From the NCBI GenBank assembly GCA_965213935.1, contig CBDCAO010000012.1:186001-250000 (forward strand): a DNA stretch of 64,000 bases, read 5' to 3'. The notes below the pieces were generated by a model. It saw nothing but the letters and a program-made list of their open reading frames with translations, made no database searches and was not told where the DNA came from. Below, one piece after another: positions 42,478 to 51,347 of the stretch (position 1 is its first letter; each line of letters opens with the position of its first letter). Position numbers and translations under genes: made by a program. The DNA is from Bin52 sp965213935. GTDB taxonomy: Bacteria > Pseudomonadota > Alphaproteobacteria > Thalassobaculales > Thalassobaculaceae.

Positions 42478-42822
42478 CTAACGGCCGAGAACGGTATCGA
42501 TGCCGGCAAGCAGCAGATCGAGCCCGGCCGACGAAATCCGACCCGTGCGTTCTTCGAGAAGTGACCGGTCGAGGGCAACGATCTGCGTCGCGTTCGCGAC
42601 CGAGTCTTTAGGCAGGCCCGTCATCACCGCGGTCAACAGCACGTTTCCCGGCGCACCCGCCCAGCGCAGATTGCTCGTGAGCGGAATGCAAACCGCTGTA
42701 GCCAGCCGGCTCCGGTTCAACGCATCGCCCTGGACGACCACAACCGGCCGGCGATAGCCCGGTCCCGAACCCGTTGGCCCCGGCAACTCGGCCCAGCATA
42801 CATCGCCTTGGGAAATCACCAT
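42478..42822 (-). CDS. MazF/PemK-type toxin (endoribonuclease)
   Basis: A 114-residue type II toxin. GDVCWAELPG, GYRRPVVVVQGDALNRS and CIPLTSNLRWAGAPGNVLL are the MazF blocks, including the arginine and threonine of the active pocket; VANATQIVALDRSLL is the late conserved motif. It would cut mRNA at specific short sites. The start ATG overlaps the antitoxin stop by 7 bases (42816-42822), the normal layout for an antitoxin-toxin pair. Confidence 0.92.
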   Translation of the reverse strand: MVISQGDVCWAELPGPTGSGPGYRRPVVVVQGDALNRSRLATAVCIPLTSNLRWAGAPGNVLLTAVMTGLPKDSVANATQIVALDRSLLEERTGRISSAGLDLLLAGIDTVLGR

Positions 42823-43058
42823 TCGGTATCGGCGAGTACCCGCCTGCCGGCCGCGGCGAGGAAGGCATCATCATTCCTTCCGACCTCATCGCATACCCGG
42901 TTCATTGCGTCCGTGACCTCGTCCTGCGCATGGCGTGCGAGATACTCCTCGAGCGCGGTCGCGTACAGTTCGCTCCGGGACCGGCGTCCCTGCAAGGCCA
43001 GTCGCTCGGCGCGTTGAAAAATGTCATCGGGGATCGAGACGGCAACTTTCATACCCAT
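42816..43058 (-). CDS. ribbon-helix-helix antitoxin
   Basis: An 80-residue partner of the MazF-type toxin. MKVAVSIPDDIFQRAERLAL and RRSRSELYATALEEYLARH form the ribbon-helix-helix DNA-binding fold (about residues 4-45); the rest is an acidic tail (DEVTDAMNRVCDEVGRNDDA) that should wrap and inhibit the toxin. Two starts are possible: ATG 43058 (MGMKV) and ATG 43052 (MKV). The latter matches the usual family N-terminus. Confidence 0.9.
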   Translation of the reverse strand: MGMKVAVSIPDDIFQRAERLALQGRRSRSELYATALEEYLARHAQDEVTDAMNRVCDEVGRNDDAFLAAAGRRVLADTEW

Positions 43059-43059
43059 A

Positions 43060-43089
43060 GTATTACTCTTTGCCGCGGCTGGCGGTCAA
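43060..43089 (-). promoter_or_regulatory. candidate promoter of the toxin-antitoxin pair
   Basis: Reading leftward, TTGACC (43084-43089) is followed after 18 bases by TAATAC (43060-43065), which nearly abuts the antitoxin start codon. If used, the transcript would start at or next to the ATG, giving a leaderless message. The palindromic ATAC/GTAT around 43052-43065 could be an autoregulatory operator. Confidence 0.3.
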
Positions 43090-43381
43090 GAGATTTCCGG
43101 ACATCGCAGGGATACTGTTCCAGCCCTAATCCTCCTTCGTGTTGTCGACAGTGTTGCACAGGTTTCAGGCTGTTTGTCGCGCCGCACGTCACCGGTGTCA
43201 TGGGCTGCCCTGTGCTCCTTGTTCCCGCCCTCGAGGTCATGAAGCCCGGGAGTGTCCGGGCACCGTCCTCGGCGGACAGGACGCCGTTGCGCCGCATCGG
43301 AACCGGATCGGGCAACACATGCGCGCCTGGCAGTCGTCACGGCCGGTCCCGAATGCGCCGGGAGCGCCGGGAGCCGGACGA
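43090..43381. other. intergenic region between antitoxin and methyltransferase genes
   Basis: About 290 bases with no recognised gene. Short frames exist on both strands without family resemblance. Confidence 0.35.
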
Positions 43382-44209
43382 CTATCGCCGACAGAGCACC
43401 TCGATCGGCAGGACGCGGCGATCCCGCATGGCGCGGCCCGAGTTCGCCACCGCGACACCGGCCTTTTCACCGAGGACCAAAATGACGGCGCGATGGAGCG
43501 GCTTGCCTCCGGCCTCGACGACGGTCCGGGACCGGGCGGCAAATTCGTGCGCCTGGCTGCTGGTGTCGCGCAGGTGTTCGATCCTGAAACCCTCGGCCTC
43601 AAGGTCGGCGCGGGTCGCCTGTGGAGTCGAGAGGAAGCTCGACGAGGCGCTGGCCGCCCACGGCACGGGGTAGTCGGGCTCACCGCCCGGACCCTGTGCC
43701 ACCTCCGAAAGACACAACCACGCGCCGGGTTTCAGCACCCGGTGGATCTCCCGGTAAAGCGCGCGCTTGGGCCGAACGTTCATCGACACGTTCATCGAGT
43801 AGGCGCCGTCGAACGCCCCGTCTTCGAACGGCATGGCGAGCGCGTCACCGTGTTCGAAGGTCACGCGTTCCCGGAGCCCGAGTCGTGCTGTCAGCAGCCG
43901 CGCCACCTCGCAGAATTCCGCCGTCAGGTCGATGCCGGCGACCCTGCAGCCGAAGTGCTGCGCCATGTAGCGAGCCGGACCGCCCAGCCCGCTGCCGATA
44001 TCGAGGATCCCGTCCGTGTCCGAGACCGGCAGGAGACGCGCCATGTCCTCTGTCGCCTCCAGTCCACGAGCGTGAAACTGGTCGTAGGGCGCAAGTTCCT
44101 TCAGGGTCGGGCGGACCGGATCGACCCCGTCGTCCCTGAGGTGCTTCTCGAGCCGTTCGAGCAGGTCGCCGCTGGTGTAATGATCTGCAATTCCGGATGT
44201 CGGTTCCAT
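43382..44209 (-). CDS. class I SAM-dependent methyltransferase
   Basis: A 275-residue methyltransferase. DTDGILDIGSGLGGPARYMA (about residues 67-86) is the SAM-binding motif I, CRVAGIDLTAEFCEVARLLT motif II, and HGDALAMPFEDGAFDGAYSM the motif that closes over SAM. VLKPGAWLCLSEVA follows. The N-terminal piece IADHYTSGDLLERL resembles enzymes acting on small amines such as glycine or dimethylglycine derivatives, but the target is uncertain. ATG 44209 has a GGGGAA site; the long open frame upstream has no resemblance. It is transcribed away from glpD. Confidence 0.85.
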   Translation of the reverse strand: MEPTSGIADHYTSGDLLERLEKHLRDDGVDPVRPTLKELAPYDQFHARGLEATEDMARLLPVSDTDGILDIGSGLGGPARYMAQHFGCRVAGIDLTAEFCEVARLLTARLGLRERVTFEHGDALAMPFEDGAFDGAYSMNVSMNVRPKRALYREIHRVLKPGAWLCLSEVAQGPGGEPDYPVPWAASASSSFLSTPQATRADLEAEGFRIEHLRDTSSQAHEFAARSRTVVEAGGKPLHRAVILVLGEKAGVAVANSGRAMRDRRVLPIEVLCRR

Positions 44210-44438
44210 GCCCGGTTCCCCGCCAGTGACATTTCCGACGATAGCAAGGTCGCGCGGCGGCTCCCATGCATTGCGTGACCCGTCACCACCCCTGGGTGAG
44301 GCGCGGCGTGGACATCGACCGGTCGTGCACACACTCGGCAGGGCGTGTCCGACCTTGACAGGCGGTGCGACAACCGGCTCTTCATCGGGTCCCGGGCCGG
44401 GCCGACGCTTCGGTCGCCCGTAGGAAGGCTGCGTTCGA

Positions 44439-45956
44439 ATGGCTTCGGAAAGCCCCTCTCCCCGCAAGGTGGACCTGCTCGTCGTCGGCGGCGGCATCAA
44501 CGGCGCCGGCATCGCGCGAGACGCTGCGGGTCGCGGCCTCGGGGTCCTGCTGTGCGAACGGGACGACCTCGCTGCGCATACCTCGTCCGCCAGCACCAAG
44601 CTGATTCATGGCGGGCTCCGCTATCTGGAGCAGTACGACTTCGGGCTCGTGCGCCATTCCCTGCGCGAACGCGAAGTGCTGTTGCGCAACGCACCGCACA
44701 TCGTCTGGCCGATGCGTTTCGTACTTCCGCACCACGCCGGGCTGCGCCCCTGGTGGATGATCCGGCTGGGTCTGTTTCTCTACGACCGCCTCGGCGGCCG
44801 TGCCGTGTTGCCGCCATGCTCGAGCGTGGACCTGCGCCGGCATGTGAGCGGCCGCACCCTGCAAAGCCGCTATCGCCGGGCGTTCGAATACTCCGACTGT
44901 TGGGTGCAGGACTCGCGCCTGGTCGTGCTGAATGCGCGCGACGCTCAAGCCAAGGGCGCGGAGGTCCGCACGCGCACGCAGTGCATGTCGCTCGCTCCGG
45001 GCAATTCAGGCTGGGAAGCCGTTCTGGAAGACCGGCTGTCGGGCGAGCGGTTCACCGTCACTGCACGAGGCGTCGCCAATGCGACCGGCCCCTGGGTTGG
45101 CCGCACCCGCTCGCTCGCCGACGGCGCGGAAGAGGACCGGAGTGTGAGGCTCGTCAAGGGCAGCCATATCGTGGTGCCGAGGCTCTTCGACCACGCCCAT
45201 GCCTACATCTTCCAGAGCGGAGACGGGCGTGTGCTGTTCGCGCTTCCCTTCGAGGAGGACTATACCCTGCTGGGAACGACGGACGTGGAATTCACCGGCG
45301 AACCGGGGCGGGTCCAGATAACGCCCGAGGAAATCGACTATATCTGCGAGGCTGCCAACCACTATTTCGAGACACCCGTCACGCCGGACGACGCGGTGTG
45401 GACCTATTCCGGAGTCCGTCCGCTGTTCGACGACAGGGCGGAAAGGGCAAGCGAGGTCACCCGCGACTACGTTCTCAAGCTCGACCGTGAGCCGGCTCCG
45501 ATGCTCTCGGTATATGGCGGCAAGATCACGACCCATCGCAGGCTTGCCGAGCAAGCGGTGGACCTGCTGTCCGGGCCTCTCGGCGCCAATCGGCCGGGAT
45601 GGACCCGCGAAGCACCGCTTCCCGGCGGAGATATCCCCGATGCGGATTTCGCCTCGTTCGGGGCGCGGTGCGCGGCCCGGCATTCATGGCTGCCCGAGGG
45701 ACTTCTCCGGCACTACATGCGCCATTACGGGACCGAGACGGATACCCTGCTTGCCGGCCGCGGGAGCGTCGCGGATCTTGGCGAGCACTTCGGAGCCGGG
45801 CTGTACGAAGCGGAGGTGGAGCATCTGGTCCGCCGGGAATGGGCCCTGACCACCGAGGACGTTCTGTGGCGGCGCACCCGCAAGGGCCTCGGCATCTCCG
45901 CCGACGGCGCGATGCGCCTCGGAACCTATCTTCAGAGGGTCTGTAGCGCGTTCTGA
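44439..45956 (+). CDS. glpD: glycerol-3-phosphate dehydrogenase (FAD, membrane-associated)
   Basis: A 505-residue flavoprotein that oxidises glycerol-3-phosphate to dihydroxyacetone phosphate and passes electrons to quinone. DLLVVGGGINGAGIARDAAG is the FAD fold, SSASTKLIHGGLRYLEQYDF the family signature, and VFALPFEEDYTLLGTTDVEF and SVYGGKITTHRRLAEQAVDL the later blocks. The C-terminal domain ends with EWALTTEDVLWRRTRKGL, which is typical of GlpD. ATG 44439 has an AGGAAGG site. It converges on ugpQ with a 25-base overlap, so uptake, release and oxidation of glycerol-3-phosphate are encoded together. Confidence 0.95.
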   Translation: MASESPSPRKVDLLVVGGGINGAGIARDAAGRGLGVLLCERDDLAAHTSSASTKLIHGGLRYLEQYDFGLVRHSLREREVLLRNAPHIVWPMRFVLPHHAGLRPWWMIRLGLFLYDRLGGRAVLPPCSSVDLRRHVSGRTLQSRYRRAFEYSDCWVQDSRLVVLNARDAQAKGAEVRTRTQCMSLAPGNSGWEAVLEDRLSGERFTVTARGVANATGPWVGRTRSLADGAEEDRSVRLVKGSHIVVPRLFDHAHAYIFQSGDGRVLFALPFEEDYTLLGTTDVEFTGEPGRVQITPEEIDYICEAANHYFETPVTPDDAVWTYSGVRPLFDDRAERASEVTRDYVLKLDREPAPMLSVYGGKITTHRRLAEQAVDLLSGPLGANRPGWTREAPLPGGDIPDADFASFGARCAARHSWLPEGLLRHYMRHYGTETDTLLAGRGSVADLGEHFGAGLYEAEVEHLVRREWALTTEDVLWRRTRKGLGISADGAMRLGTYLQRVCSAF

Positions 45957-46846
45957 CGCCAGGGCGCCAGCGCCTCGATGGCGCGGTCGGGATAATCGGT
46001 AACGATGCCATCAACGCCGAGACGGGCCAGCGCCTGCATGTCGTGAACGTCGTTCACCGTCCAGACAACGACCCTGAGGCCGAGATCCCGGGCCTCGGCC
46101 AGTGATTCTGCGGTCAGTTCGGAGTGGTAGGGCGACCATACCGGTCCGCCGAAACGATGCACGATTCTCGGCACCGAGCCGCCATGCGCGTGGATATTCA
46201 GGCCGGCGGTCCAGGGAGACGGATCGGGCCGGTCGCGCAGGATGTTGTCGCGCCAGTCTTGTTCGGCCGTGAGGCAGCCCAGGGGGACCTCCGGCGCGAG
46301 CTTGCGGATCTCGCGAAGCACGCGCCAGTCGAACGCCCGGACGCTCGACCGGGAAGTCATCCCCTCAACCCTGAGCGCCGCCACGACCGCCTCTGCGAAC
46401 GCCTCCGGCGCCGCCGTTTCGCCTGGCGCCAGAGGCGACAGCTTGATCTCGATGTCGAAGCCGACCGCAGTGGCCCCCGGCCGGCGGCCCAAGGCCAGAA
46501 CCTCCGCCAGGGTCGGTACACGCGCACAGTCGTACGCCCGCTGGTGCGGGAACCTGACGGTTGTCGGGCTACCCGGCCTCGCCCTGCCGACATCGAATCC
46601 CGACAGCACCGGCATGTCCAGGTCCCGGAGCAGCGGCCCGGGCGGCTTCAGCCACCTGCCGCCGGTGTCGCGCGTGTGGTCCGGGTTGAGCGCATGGTCG
46701 TGATGCACGACGGGAACGCCGTCCCGGGTCAGTCCGATGTCGAACTCGAGCGTATCGACGCCGAGCGCGATCGCATGCTCGAATGCCGGGAGCGTGTTTT
46801 CCGGCAGCAGCCCGCGTGCGCCGCGATGTCCGCTTATTTCCAGCAT
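45932..46846 (-). CDS. ugpQ: glycerophosphodiester phosphodiesterase
   Basis: A 304-residue TIM-barrel enzyme that hydrolyses glycerophosphodiesters to glycerol-3-phosphate and an alcohol. GHRGARGLLPENTLPAFEHA is the family start with catalytic His and Arg, TLEFDIGLTRDGVPVVHHDH holds the metal ligands, and VVWTVNDVHDMQALARLGVD and GIVTDYPDRA close the barrel. It is the last gene of the ugp operon, 8 bases after ugpC, and overlaps the glpD 3' end on the other strand. Cytoplasmic location is likely, since there is no signal peptide. Confidence 0.93.
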   Translation of the reverse strand: MLEISGHRGARGLLPENTLPAFEHAIALGVDTLEFDIGLTRDGVPVVHHDHALNPDHTRDTGGRWLKPPGPLLRDLDMPVLSGFDVGRARPGSPTTVRFPHQRAYDCARVPTLAEVLALGRRPGATAVGFDIEIKLSPLAPGETAAPEAFAEAVVAALRVEGMTSRSSVRAFDWRVLREIRKLAPEVPLGCLTAEQDWRDNILRDRPDPSPWTAGLNIHAHGGSVPRIVHRFGGPVWSPYHSELTAESLAEARDLGLRVVVWTVNDVHDMQALARLGVDGIVTDYPDRAIEALAPWRQNALQTL

Positions 46847-46854
46847 GCGTCCAC

Positions 46855-47940
46855 TCAGGCCAGCCGCTTGCCATCGTCGGGGTCGAAGAAGTGGACGTGG
46901 TTCGGCGCTACGGCCAGGGACAGCACCTCTCCGGCCGCGACACGGCGGGCGCCGTCTATGCGCACCGTCACCGGCGCACCCTCTCCGCCGTCGGCCAGCA
47001 GTCCGTGAACCAGGCTGTCCGCGCCAAGCGCCTCGACGAGTTCGACGACGACTTCCATCGCTGCCTCCTCGCGGGAAACTGGCTCCAGATGCTCGGGCCG
47101 GATGCCGACCATGATCCGACCCCTGCCGGTGGAAACGGGCGGCGCAACCGACAGCGTCCGATCCGCCCCATCGAGATTCGCTCCGCTCCCGTCATCGGCA
47201 ACTGTCCCCGGCAGGATATTCATCGCGGGCGAGCCGATGAAGCCGGCGACGAACAGGGTAGCGGGCGCATCGTAAATCTCGAGCGGCCTGCCGACCTGCT
47301 CCGCCACGCCGGCATTCATGACAATCAGTCGATCGGCGAGCGTCATCGCCTCCACCTGGTCGTGGGTCACGTAGAGGCTGGTGGTTCCGAGCGCGCGCTG
47401 CAGCCGCTTGATTTCCAGGCGCATCTGCACGCGCAGCTTGGCGTCGAGGTTCGAAAGCGGCTCGTCGAACAGGAAGGCCTCGGGCTCGCGGACGATGGCG
47501 CGGCCCATCGCCACCCGCTGGCGCTGACCGCCGGACAGCTGTCCGGGACGCCGGTCGAGCAGTCCTTCCAGTTGAAGGGTTCCGGCCGCTTCCGCGACCC
47601 GGCGCGCGATCTCGTCCCTGGGCGTGCGCCGGTTGCGCAGGCCGTAGGCCATGTTGTCGAACACGCTCATATGGGGATAGAGCGCATAGTTCTGGAACAC
47701 CATCGCGATGTTCCGGTCCGCAGGCTCCAGTTCGTTGACCCGGTTCTCTCCGATCCGGATTTCCCCTTCCGTCACCGTCTCAAGCCCGGCGACCATGCGC
47801 AGCAGGGTGGACTTGCCGCAACCCGACGGGCCGACGATAACGACGAACTCGCCGTCGGCGACGGCCATGTCGATCCCGTGGATCGCCTGCACGCCGTTGG
47901 GGTAGGTCTTTCGCACGCCGATGAATTCCAGACCGGCCAT
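46855..47940 (-). CDS. ugpC: glycerol-3-phosphate ABC importer ATPase
   Basis: A 361-residue ABC ATPase of the UgpC/MalK type. Walker A GPSGCGKST (37-45), signature LSGGQRQRVAMGRAIV, Walker B AFLFDEPLSNLDAKLRVQM, and H-loop TSLYVTHDQVEAMTLADRL are present. A C-terminal TOBE/regulatory domain of about 120 residues follows. It energises UgpA-UgpE. The gene lies between ugpE and ugpQ on the minus strand. Confidence 0.94.
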   Translation of the reverse strand: MAGLEFIGVRKTYPNGVQAIHGIDMAVADGEFVVIVGPSGCGKSTLLRMVAGLETVTEGEIRIGENRVNELEPADRNIAMVFQNYALYPHMSVFDNMAYGLRNRRTPRDEIARRVAEAAGTLQLEGLLDRRPGQLSGGQRQRVAMGRAIVREPEAFLFDEPLSNLDAKLRVQMRLEIKRLQRALGTTSLYVTHDQVEAMTLADRLIVMNAGVAEQVGRPLEIYDAPATLFVAGFIGSPAMNILPGTVADDGSGANLDGADRTLSVAPPVSTGRGRIMVGIRPEHLEPVSREEAAMEVVVELVEALGADSLVHGLLADGGEGAPVTVRIDGARRVAAGEVLSLAVAPNHVHFFDPDDGKRLA

Positions 47941-47979
47941 GCCGTCAACTCCCTCGAACCGCCCGCCCGGCGCGGGCCG

Positions 47980-48828
47980 TCATTTCTCCTGCTCGATCAG
48001 TCCCTTCACGAACAGGCGCTGCATGAAGACCACGACCAGCACCGGCGGCAGCATGGCCAGCATCGAGGTCGCCATGATCTCGTGCCATGCCGGCTCGGCG
48101 TCTTCGGCCTGGAGCATGCGCTGAATGCCCATGACAATCGTGTAATAGCCCTCGTCGGTGGTGACCAGGAGCGGCCACAGATACTGGTTCCAGCCGAAGA
48201 TGAAGAGAATGACGAAGAGCGCGGCGATATTGGTCCGGGACAACGGCAGCAGGATGTCGCGGAAGAACTTCAGCGGCCCCGCCCCGTCTATGCGCGCCGC
48301 CTCGGCGAGCTCTTCGGGCACGGTCAGGAAGAACTGCCGGAACAGGAATGTCGCCGTCGCGCTCGCGATCAGTGGCACCGACAGCCCCCAGTAGCTGTTC
48401 AGCATGCCGAGGCTGGCCACCACGCCGAAGGTCGGCAGAATGCGCACCTCGACCGGCAGCATGAGGGTGATGAAGATGACCCAAAAACACGTCCTGCGCA
48501 GCGGAAACCTGAAGTAGACGATGGCGTAGGCGGCGATGATCGAGATCGCGATCTTGCCCACGGCGATCATCAGGGCCATGACAAACGAGTTCCAGAGCAT
48601 CGTGCCGACCGGGATGCTGCCCGCGGCCTTCACGCCGGTACCGAGCACGGTCGCATAGTTCTCGAGCATGTGGCCACCCGGCAGCAGCGGTGTCCGCCCC
48701 GACAGCATGGAGTCGGCCGGATGTGTCGAGGCAACGAAGGCAATCCAGATCGGGAGCGCGGTGACCAGCACGCCGAGACAGAGCACGACATGCGAGAAAA
48801 CCGTAAGCCAGGGACGATTCTCGACCAT
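47980..48828 (-). CDS. ugpE: glycerol-3-phosphate ABC importer permease
   Basis: A 282-residue MalG-type permease with six membrane segments. MVENRPWLTVFSHVVLCLGV and WIAFVASTHPADSMLSGRTP give the N-terminus; the EAA loop ELAEAARIDGAGPLKFFRDI contacts UgpC. Gene neighbours ugpA (13 bases upstream), ugpC and ugpQ confirm the assignment. Confidence 0.93.
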   Translation of the reverse strand: MVENRPWLTVFSHVVLCLGVLVTALPIWIAFVASTHPADSMLSGRTPLLPGGHMLENYATVLGTGVKAAGSIPVGTMLWNSFVMALMIAVGKIAISIIAAYAIVYFRFPLRRTCFWVIFITLMLPVEVRILPTFGVVASLGMLNSYWGLSVPLIASATATFLFRQFFLTVPEELAEAARIDGAGPLKFFRDILLPLSRTNIAALFVILFIFGWNQYLWPLLVTTDEGYYTIVMGIQRMLQAEDAEPAWHEIMATSMLAMLPPVLVVVFMQRLFVKGLIEQEK

Positions 48829-48841
48829 GGCGCCCCGCCCG

Positions 48842-49723
48842 TCAGTAGGCCACTTTCCGCTCGATATAGCGGAACTGGAACACGGTGAGCGTTATGACAA
48901 CGGCCATGAGGACGACCGACTGCGCCGCCGAACCGCCGAGGTCGAGCCCGATAAAGCCGTCGCTGAAGACCTTGTAGACCAGGATGGTGGTGGACTGCGC
49001 CGGGCCACCGCTCGTGGTCGCATGCACGATCCCGAACGTGTCGAAGAACGCATAGACGATGTTGACCACCAGCAGGAAGAAGGCGGTCGGCGACAGCAGG
49101 GGAAAGATGATCGTCCAGAACCGCTTGAAGGGCCGGGCGCCGTCGATGGCGGCTGCCTCGACCAGGGAGCGCGGGATCGCCTGCAGCCCTGCCAGGAAGA
49201 AAAGGAAGTTGTAGCTGACCTGCTTCCAGGAGGCCGCGAGGATGACAAGCATCATGGCGTCGGTACCGTCCAGATAGTGGTTCCAGTCGTAACCGAGCCA
49301 CTTGAGCAGGTAGGCGAGAACCCCGATGGAGGGGTTGAACATGAAGAACCAGAGCACGCCCGCGACCGCCGGAGCGACAGCGTAAGGCCACACGATCAGG
49401 GTTCGATAGGCCGTCGCTCCCTTCAGCACCCGGTCCGCCATTGCCGCAAGAAAGAGCGCGACGCCGAGCGACAGGCCAGCCGTGGCCGCGGAGAAGACGA
49501 CCGTGCGGGCGAAGCTGTCCAGATAGTGAGGGTCGGAGAAAAGGGCGATGAAGTTGTCAAGCCAGACGAATTGGCTCCTGAGGCCGAAGGCATCCTCAAG
49601 CAGCAGCGACTGGTACAGCGCCTGGCTCGCCGGCCAGATGAAGAAGACCAGCGTGATGACGATCTGCGGGGCCACCAGAAGTATGGGCAGGCCCAGCTTT
49701 GAGAATACGACCCGTTTTTCCAT
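48842..49723 (-). CDS. ugpA: glycerol-3-phosphate ABC importer permease
   Basis: A 293-residue MalF-type permease. The N-terminus LPILLVAPQIVITLVFFIWP and the region LLEDAFGLRSQFVWLDNFIA are typical of UgpA, and the EAA loop SLVEAAAIDGARPFKRFWTI is present. Six membrane segments can be recognised. It follows ugpB after an 84-base gap with a stem-loop. Confidence 0.94.
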   Translation of the reverse strand: MEKRVVFSKLGLPILLVAPQIVITLVFFIWPASQALYQSLLLEDAFGLRSQFVWLDNFIALFSDPHYLDSFARTVVFSAATAGLSLGVALFLAAMADRVLKGATAYRTLIVWPYAVAPAVAGVLWFFMFNPSIGVLAYLLKWLGYDWNHYLDGTDAMMLVILAASWKQVSYNFLFFLAGLQAIPRSLVEAAAIDGARPFKRFWTIIFPLLSPTAFFLLVVNIVYAFFDTFGIVHATTSGGPAQSTTILVYKVFSDGFIGLDLGGSAAQSVVLMAVVITLTVFQFRYIERKVAY

Positions 49724-49745
49724 GGCGCGGCGGTGCGGGACGGGA

Positions 49746-49792
49746 CGTCCGGCAGCCTCGTGACCCCAGGTGTCGGGTGAGGCCGCCGGACG
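49746..49792 (-). other. stem-loop between ugpB and ugpA
   Basis: Arms CGTCCGGCAGCCTC (49746-49759) and GAGGCCGCCGGACG (49779-49792) pair with one mismatch around a 19-base loop; outer bases CGGGAC and GTCCCG (49741-49746, 49801-49806) may extend it. Such structures after a solute-binding protein gene commonly raise its mRNA level over that of the permeases by protecting the 3' end or partly stopping transcription. Confidence 0.6.
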
Positions 49793-49807
49793 AGCGCGAA
49801 GTCCCGG

Positions 49808-51124
49808 TCAGCCTCCGGTCGCCGCCTCGAACTTGCGCAACAGCGCATTGCCGCGCGCAACGGCGTCGTCCAAACCTTCCTGCGCCGACTTCGTGCCGGC
49901 CCAGATCGCTTCCAGCTCCTCATTGATGATGTCGCGGATCTGGACGAAATTACCGAATCTCAGCCCCTTGGAATTCTCGGTCGGGGCCTTGCCCGTCATC
50001 TGCTGGATCGCGACGTCCGTGCCAGGGTTCTTTTCGTAGAAGCCCTGCGATGCTGTCAGCTCGTAGGCAGCTGTCGTGATCGGCAGGTAGCCGGTGAACT
50101 GGTGCCAGTCCGCCTGAACCTCTGCCGAGGACAGGTAGGAGAAGAACTGCGCAGCAGCCTTGTAGTCTTCCGCATCGTGCCCCTGAAGCACCCAGAGAGT
50201 GGCGCCCCCGATTATGGTATTCTGCGGGGCGCTCCCGATATCCGCCCAGTGTGGCAGTGCGGAGACGCCGAACTCGAAGTCCTTGGCGTTGGCCTTCACC
50301 CCGGCATAGGCCGCGGACGAGTTCATGTACATCACGCATTCCTGCCCGTAGAACTTGGGCGCACTCTCCGAACGCCGGCCGCCATAATCGAAGATCTTCG
50401 ACTTCTGCCACTCGGCGAGCTGGCCGATGTGCTTTACATGGTCCGCACTGTTGAAGGTGAACTCGGTATCGGTGCCAGCGAAACCGTTTGCCATGGTACC
50501 GATGGACAGGTTGTGCCAGGCGGAGAAGTTCTCGATCTGCACCCAGGATTGCCAGCCCGTCGTGAAACCGCAGGGATAACCGGCAGCCTGCGCCTTCATG
50601 GCGGCAGCCTCGACTTCCGGCCAGGTCTTCGGCGCCTCCGAAATCCCGGCCTTCTCGAACGCGGTCTTGTTGTAGTAGAGCACCGGCGTGGAGCTGTTGA
50701 ACGGCATGGACAGCATGTTGCCATCGGTATCGGTATAGTAGCCGGTAACCGAGGCGAGGTAATCACCCGGATCGAAGGCTTCACCCGCATCCGCCATCAT
50801 CTGGTAGACCGGGTAGATGGCCCCCTTGGCCGCCATCATGCTGGCCGTGCCCACTTCGAACACCTGCACGATATGCGGCGGCTGCTTGGCCCGGAACGCC
50901 GCAATGGCGGCCGTCATGGTCTCGGTGTAGTTGCCCTTGTAGACGGGCGTCACCTTGTAGTCGGACTGGGATGCGTTGAATCCCTCGGCGATTTCGACGA
51001 CCTTTTCGCCGAGCTTGCCGCCCATGGCGTGCCACCACTGGATCTCGGTCGCGGCCAGTGCCGGGCCGGCATGAGCGATGGCCATCGTTGCGCCGATCGC
51101 GGTCAGAAGGATCTTCGGTCTCAT
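49808..51124 (-). CDS. ugpB: glycerol-3-phosphate ABC importer binding protein
   Basis: A 438-residue periplasmic receptor. Signal peptide residues 1-24 (RPKILLTAIGATMAIAHAGP, cleavage after ALA), then ATEIQWWHAMGGKLGEKVVE, the UgpB start. FVEIAEGFN-like and VTPVYKGNYTETMTAAIAAF and AQPPHIVQVFEVG-like segments (the last as KQPPHIVQVFEVGTASMM) are strongly UgpB-like. ATG 51124 has a GGAGG site. It binds glycerol-3-phosphate or glycerophosphodiesters. Highest expression in the operon is expected because it is first. Confidence 0.95.
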   Translation of the reverse strand: MRPKILLTAIGATMAIAHAGPALAATEIQWWHAMGGKLGEKVVEIAEGFNASQSDYKVTPVYKGNYTETMTAAIAAFRAKQPPHIVQVFEVGTASMMAAKGAIYPVYQMMADAGEAFDPGDYLASVTGYYTDTDGNMLSMPFNSSTPVLYYNKTAFEKAGISEAPKTWPEVEAAAMKAQAAGYPCGFTTGWQSWVQIENFSAWHNLSIGTMANGFAGTDTEFTFNSADHVKHIGQLAEWQKSKIFDYGGRRSESAPKFYGQECVMYMNSSAAYAGVKANAKDFEFGVSALPHWADIGSAPQNTIIGGATLWVLQGHDAEDYKAAAQFFSYLSSAEVQADWHQFTGYLPITTAAYELTASQGFYEKNPGTDVAIQQMTGKAPTENSKGLRFGNFVQIRDIINEELEAIWAGTKSAQEGLDDAVARGNALLRKFEAATGG

Positions 51125-51347
51125 CGGGAACCTCCAGGAAAAATTCCTAGCGTTGCGGTGCGGCGGGACAATCCCCGGCGCGGGTTGCAGCCTCATTACC
51201 TTAGCGTTGCAGGCTCGTGAAACTAGACCGAAAAAAGCTTATCCCCTTGATTACGGTGCCACAAGATGTTGTGTCGGCAGCCATTCGCCAGGCTGACCGG
51301 ATCCGGCGCCAAAGCCGTGCCGGTGGTGCTGTCGCACTGGCCTGAGG

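Noticed and set aside
46783..48888. 701-codon rightward open frame across ugpC and ugpE
   Set aside because: Low-complexity, charged translation opposite well-recognised ABC genes.
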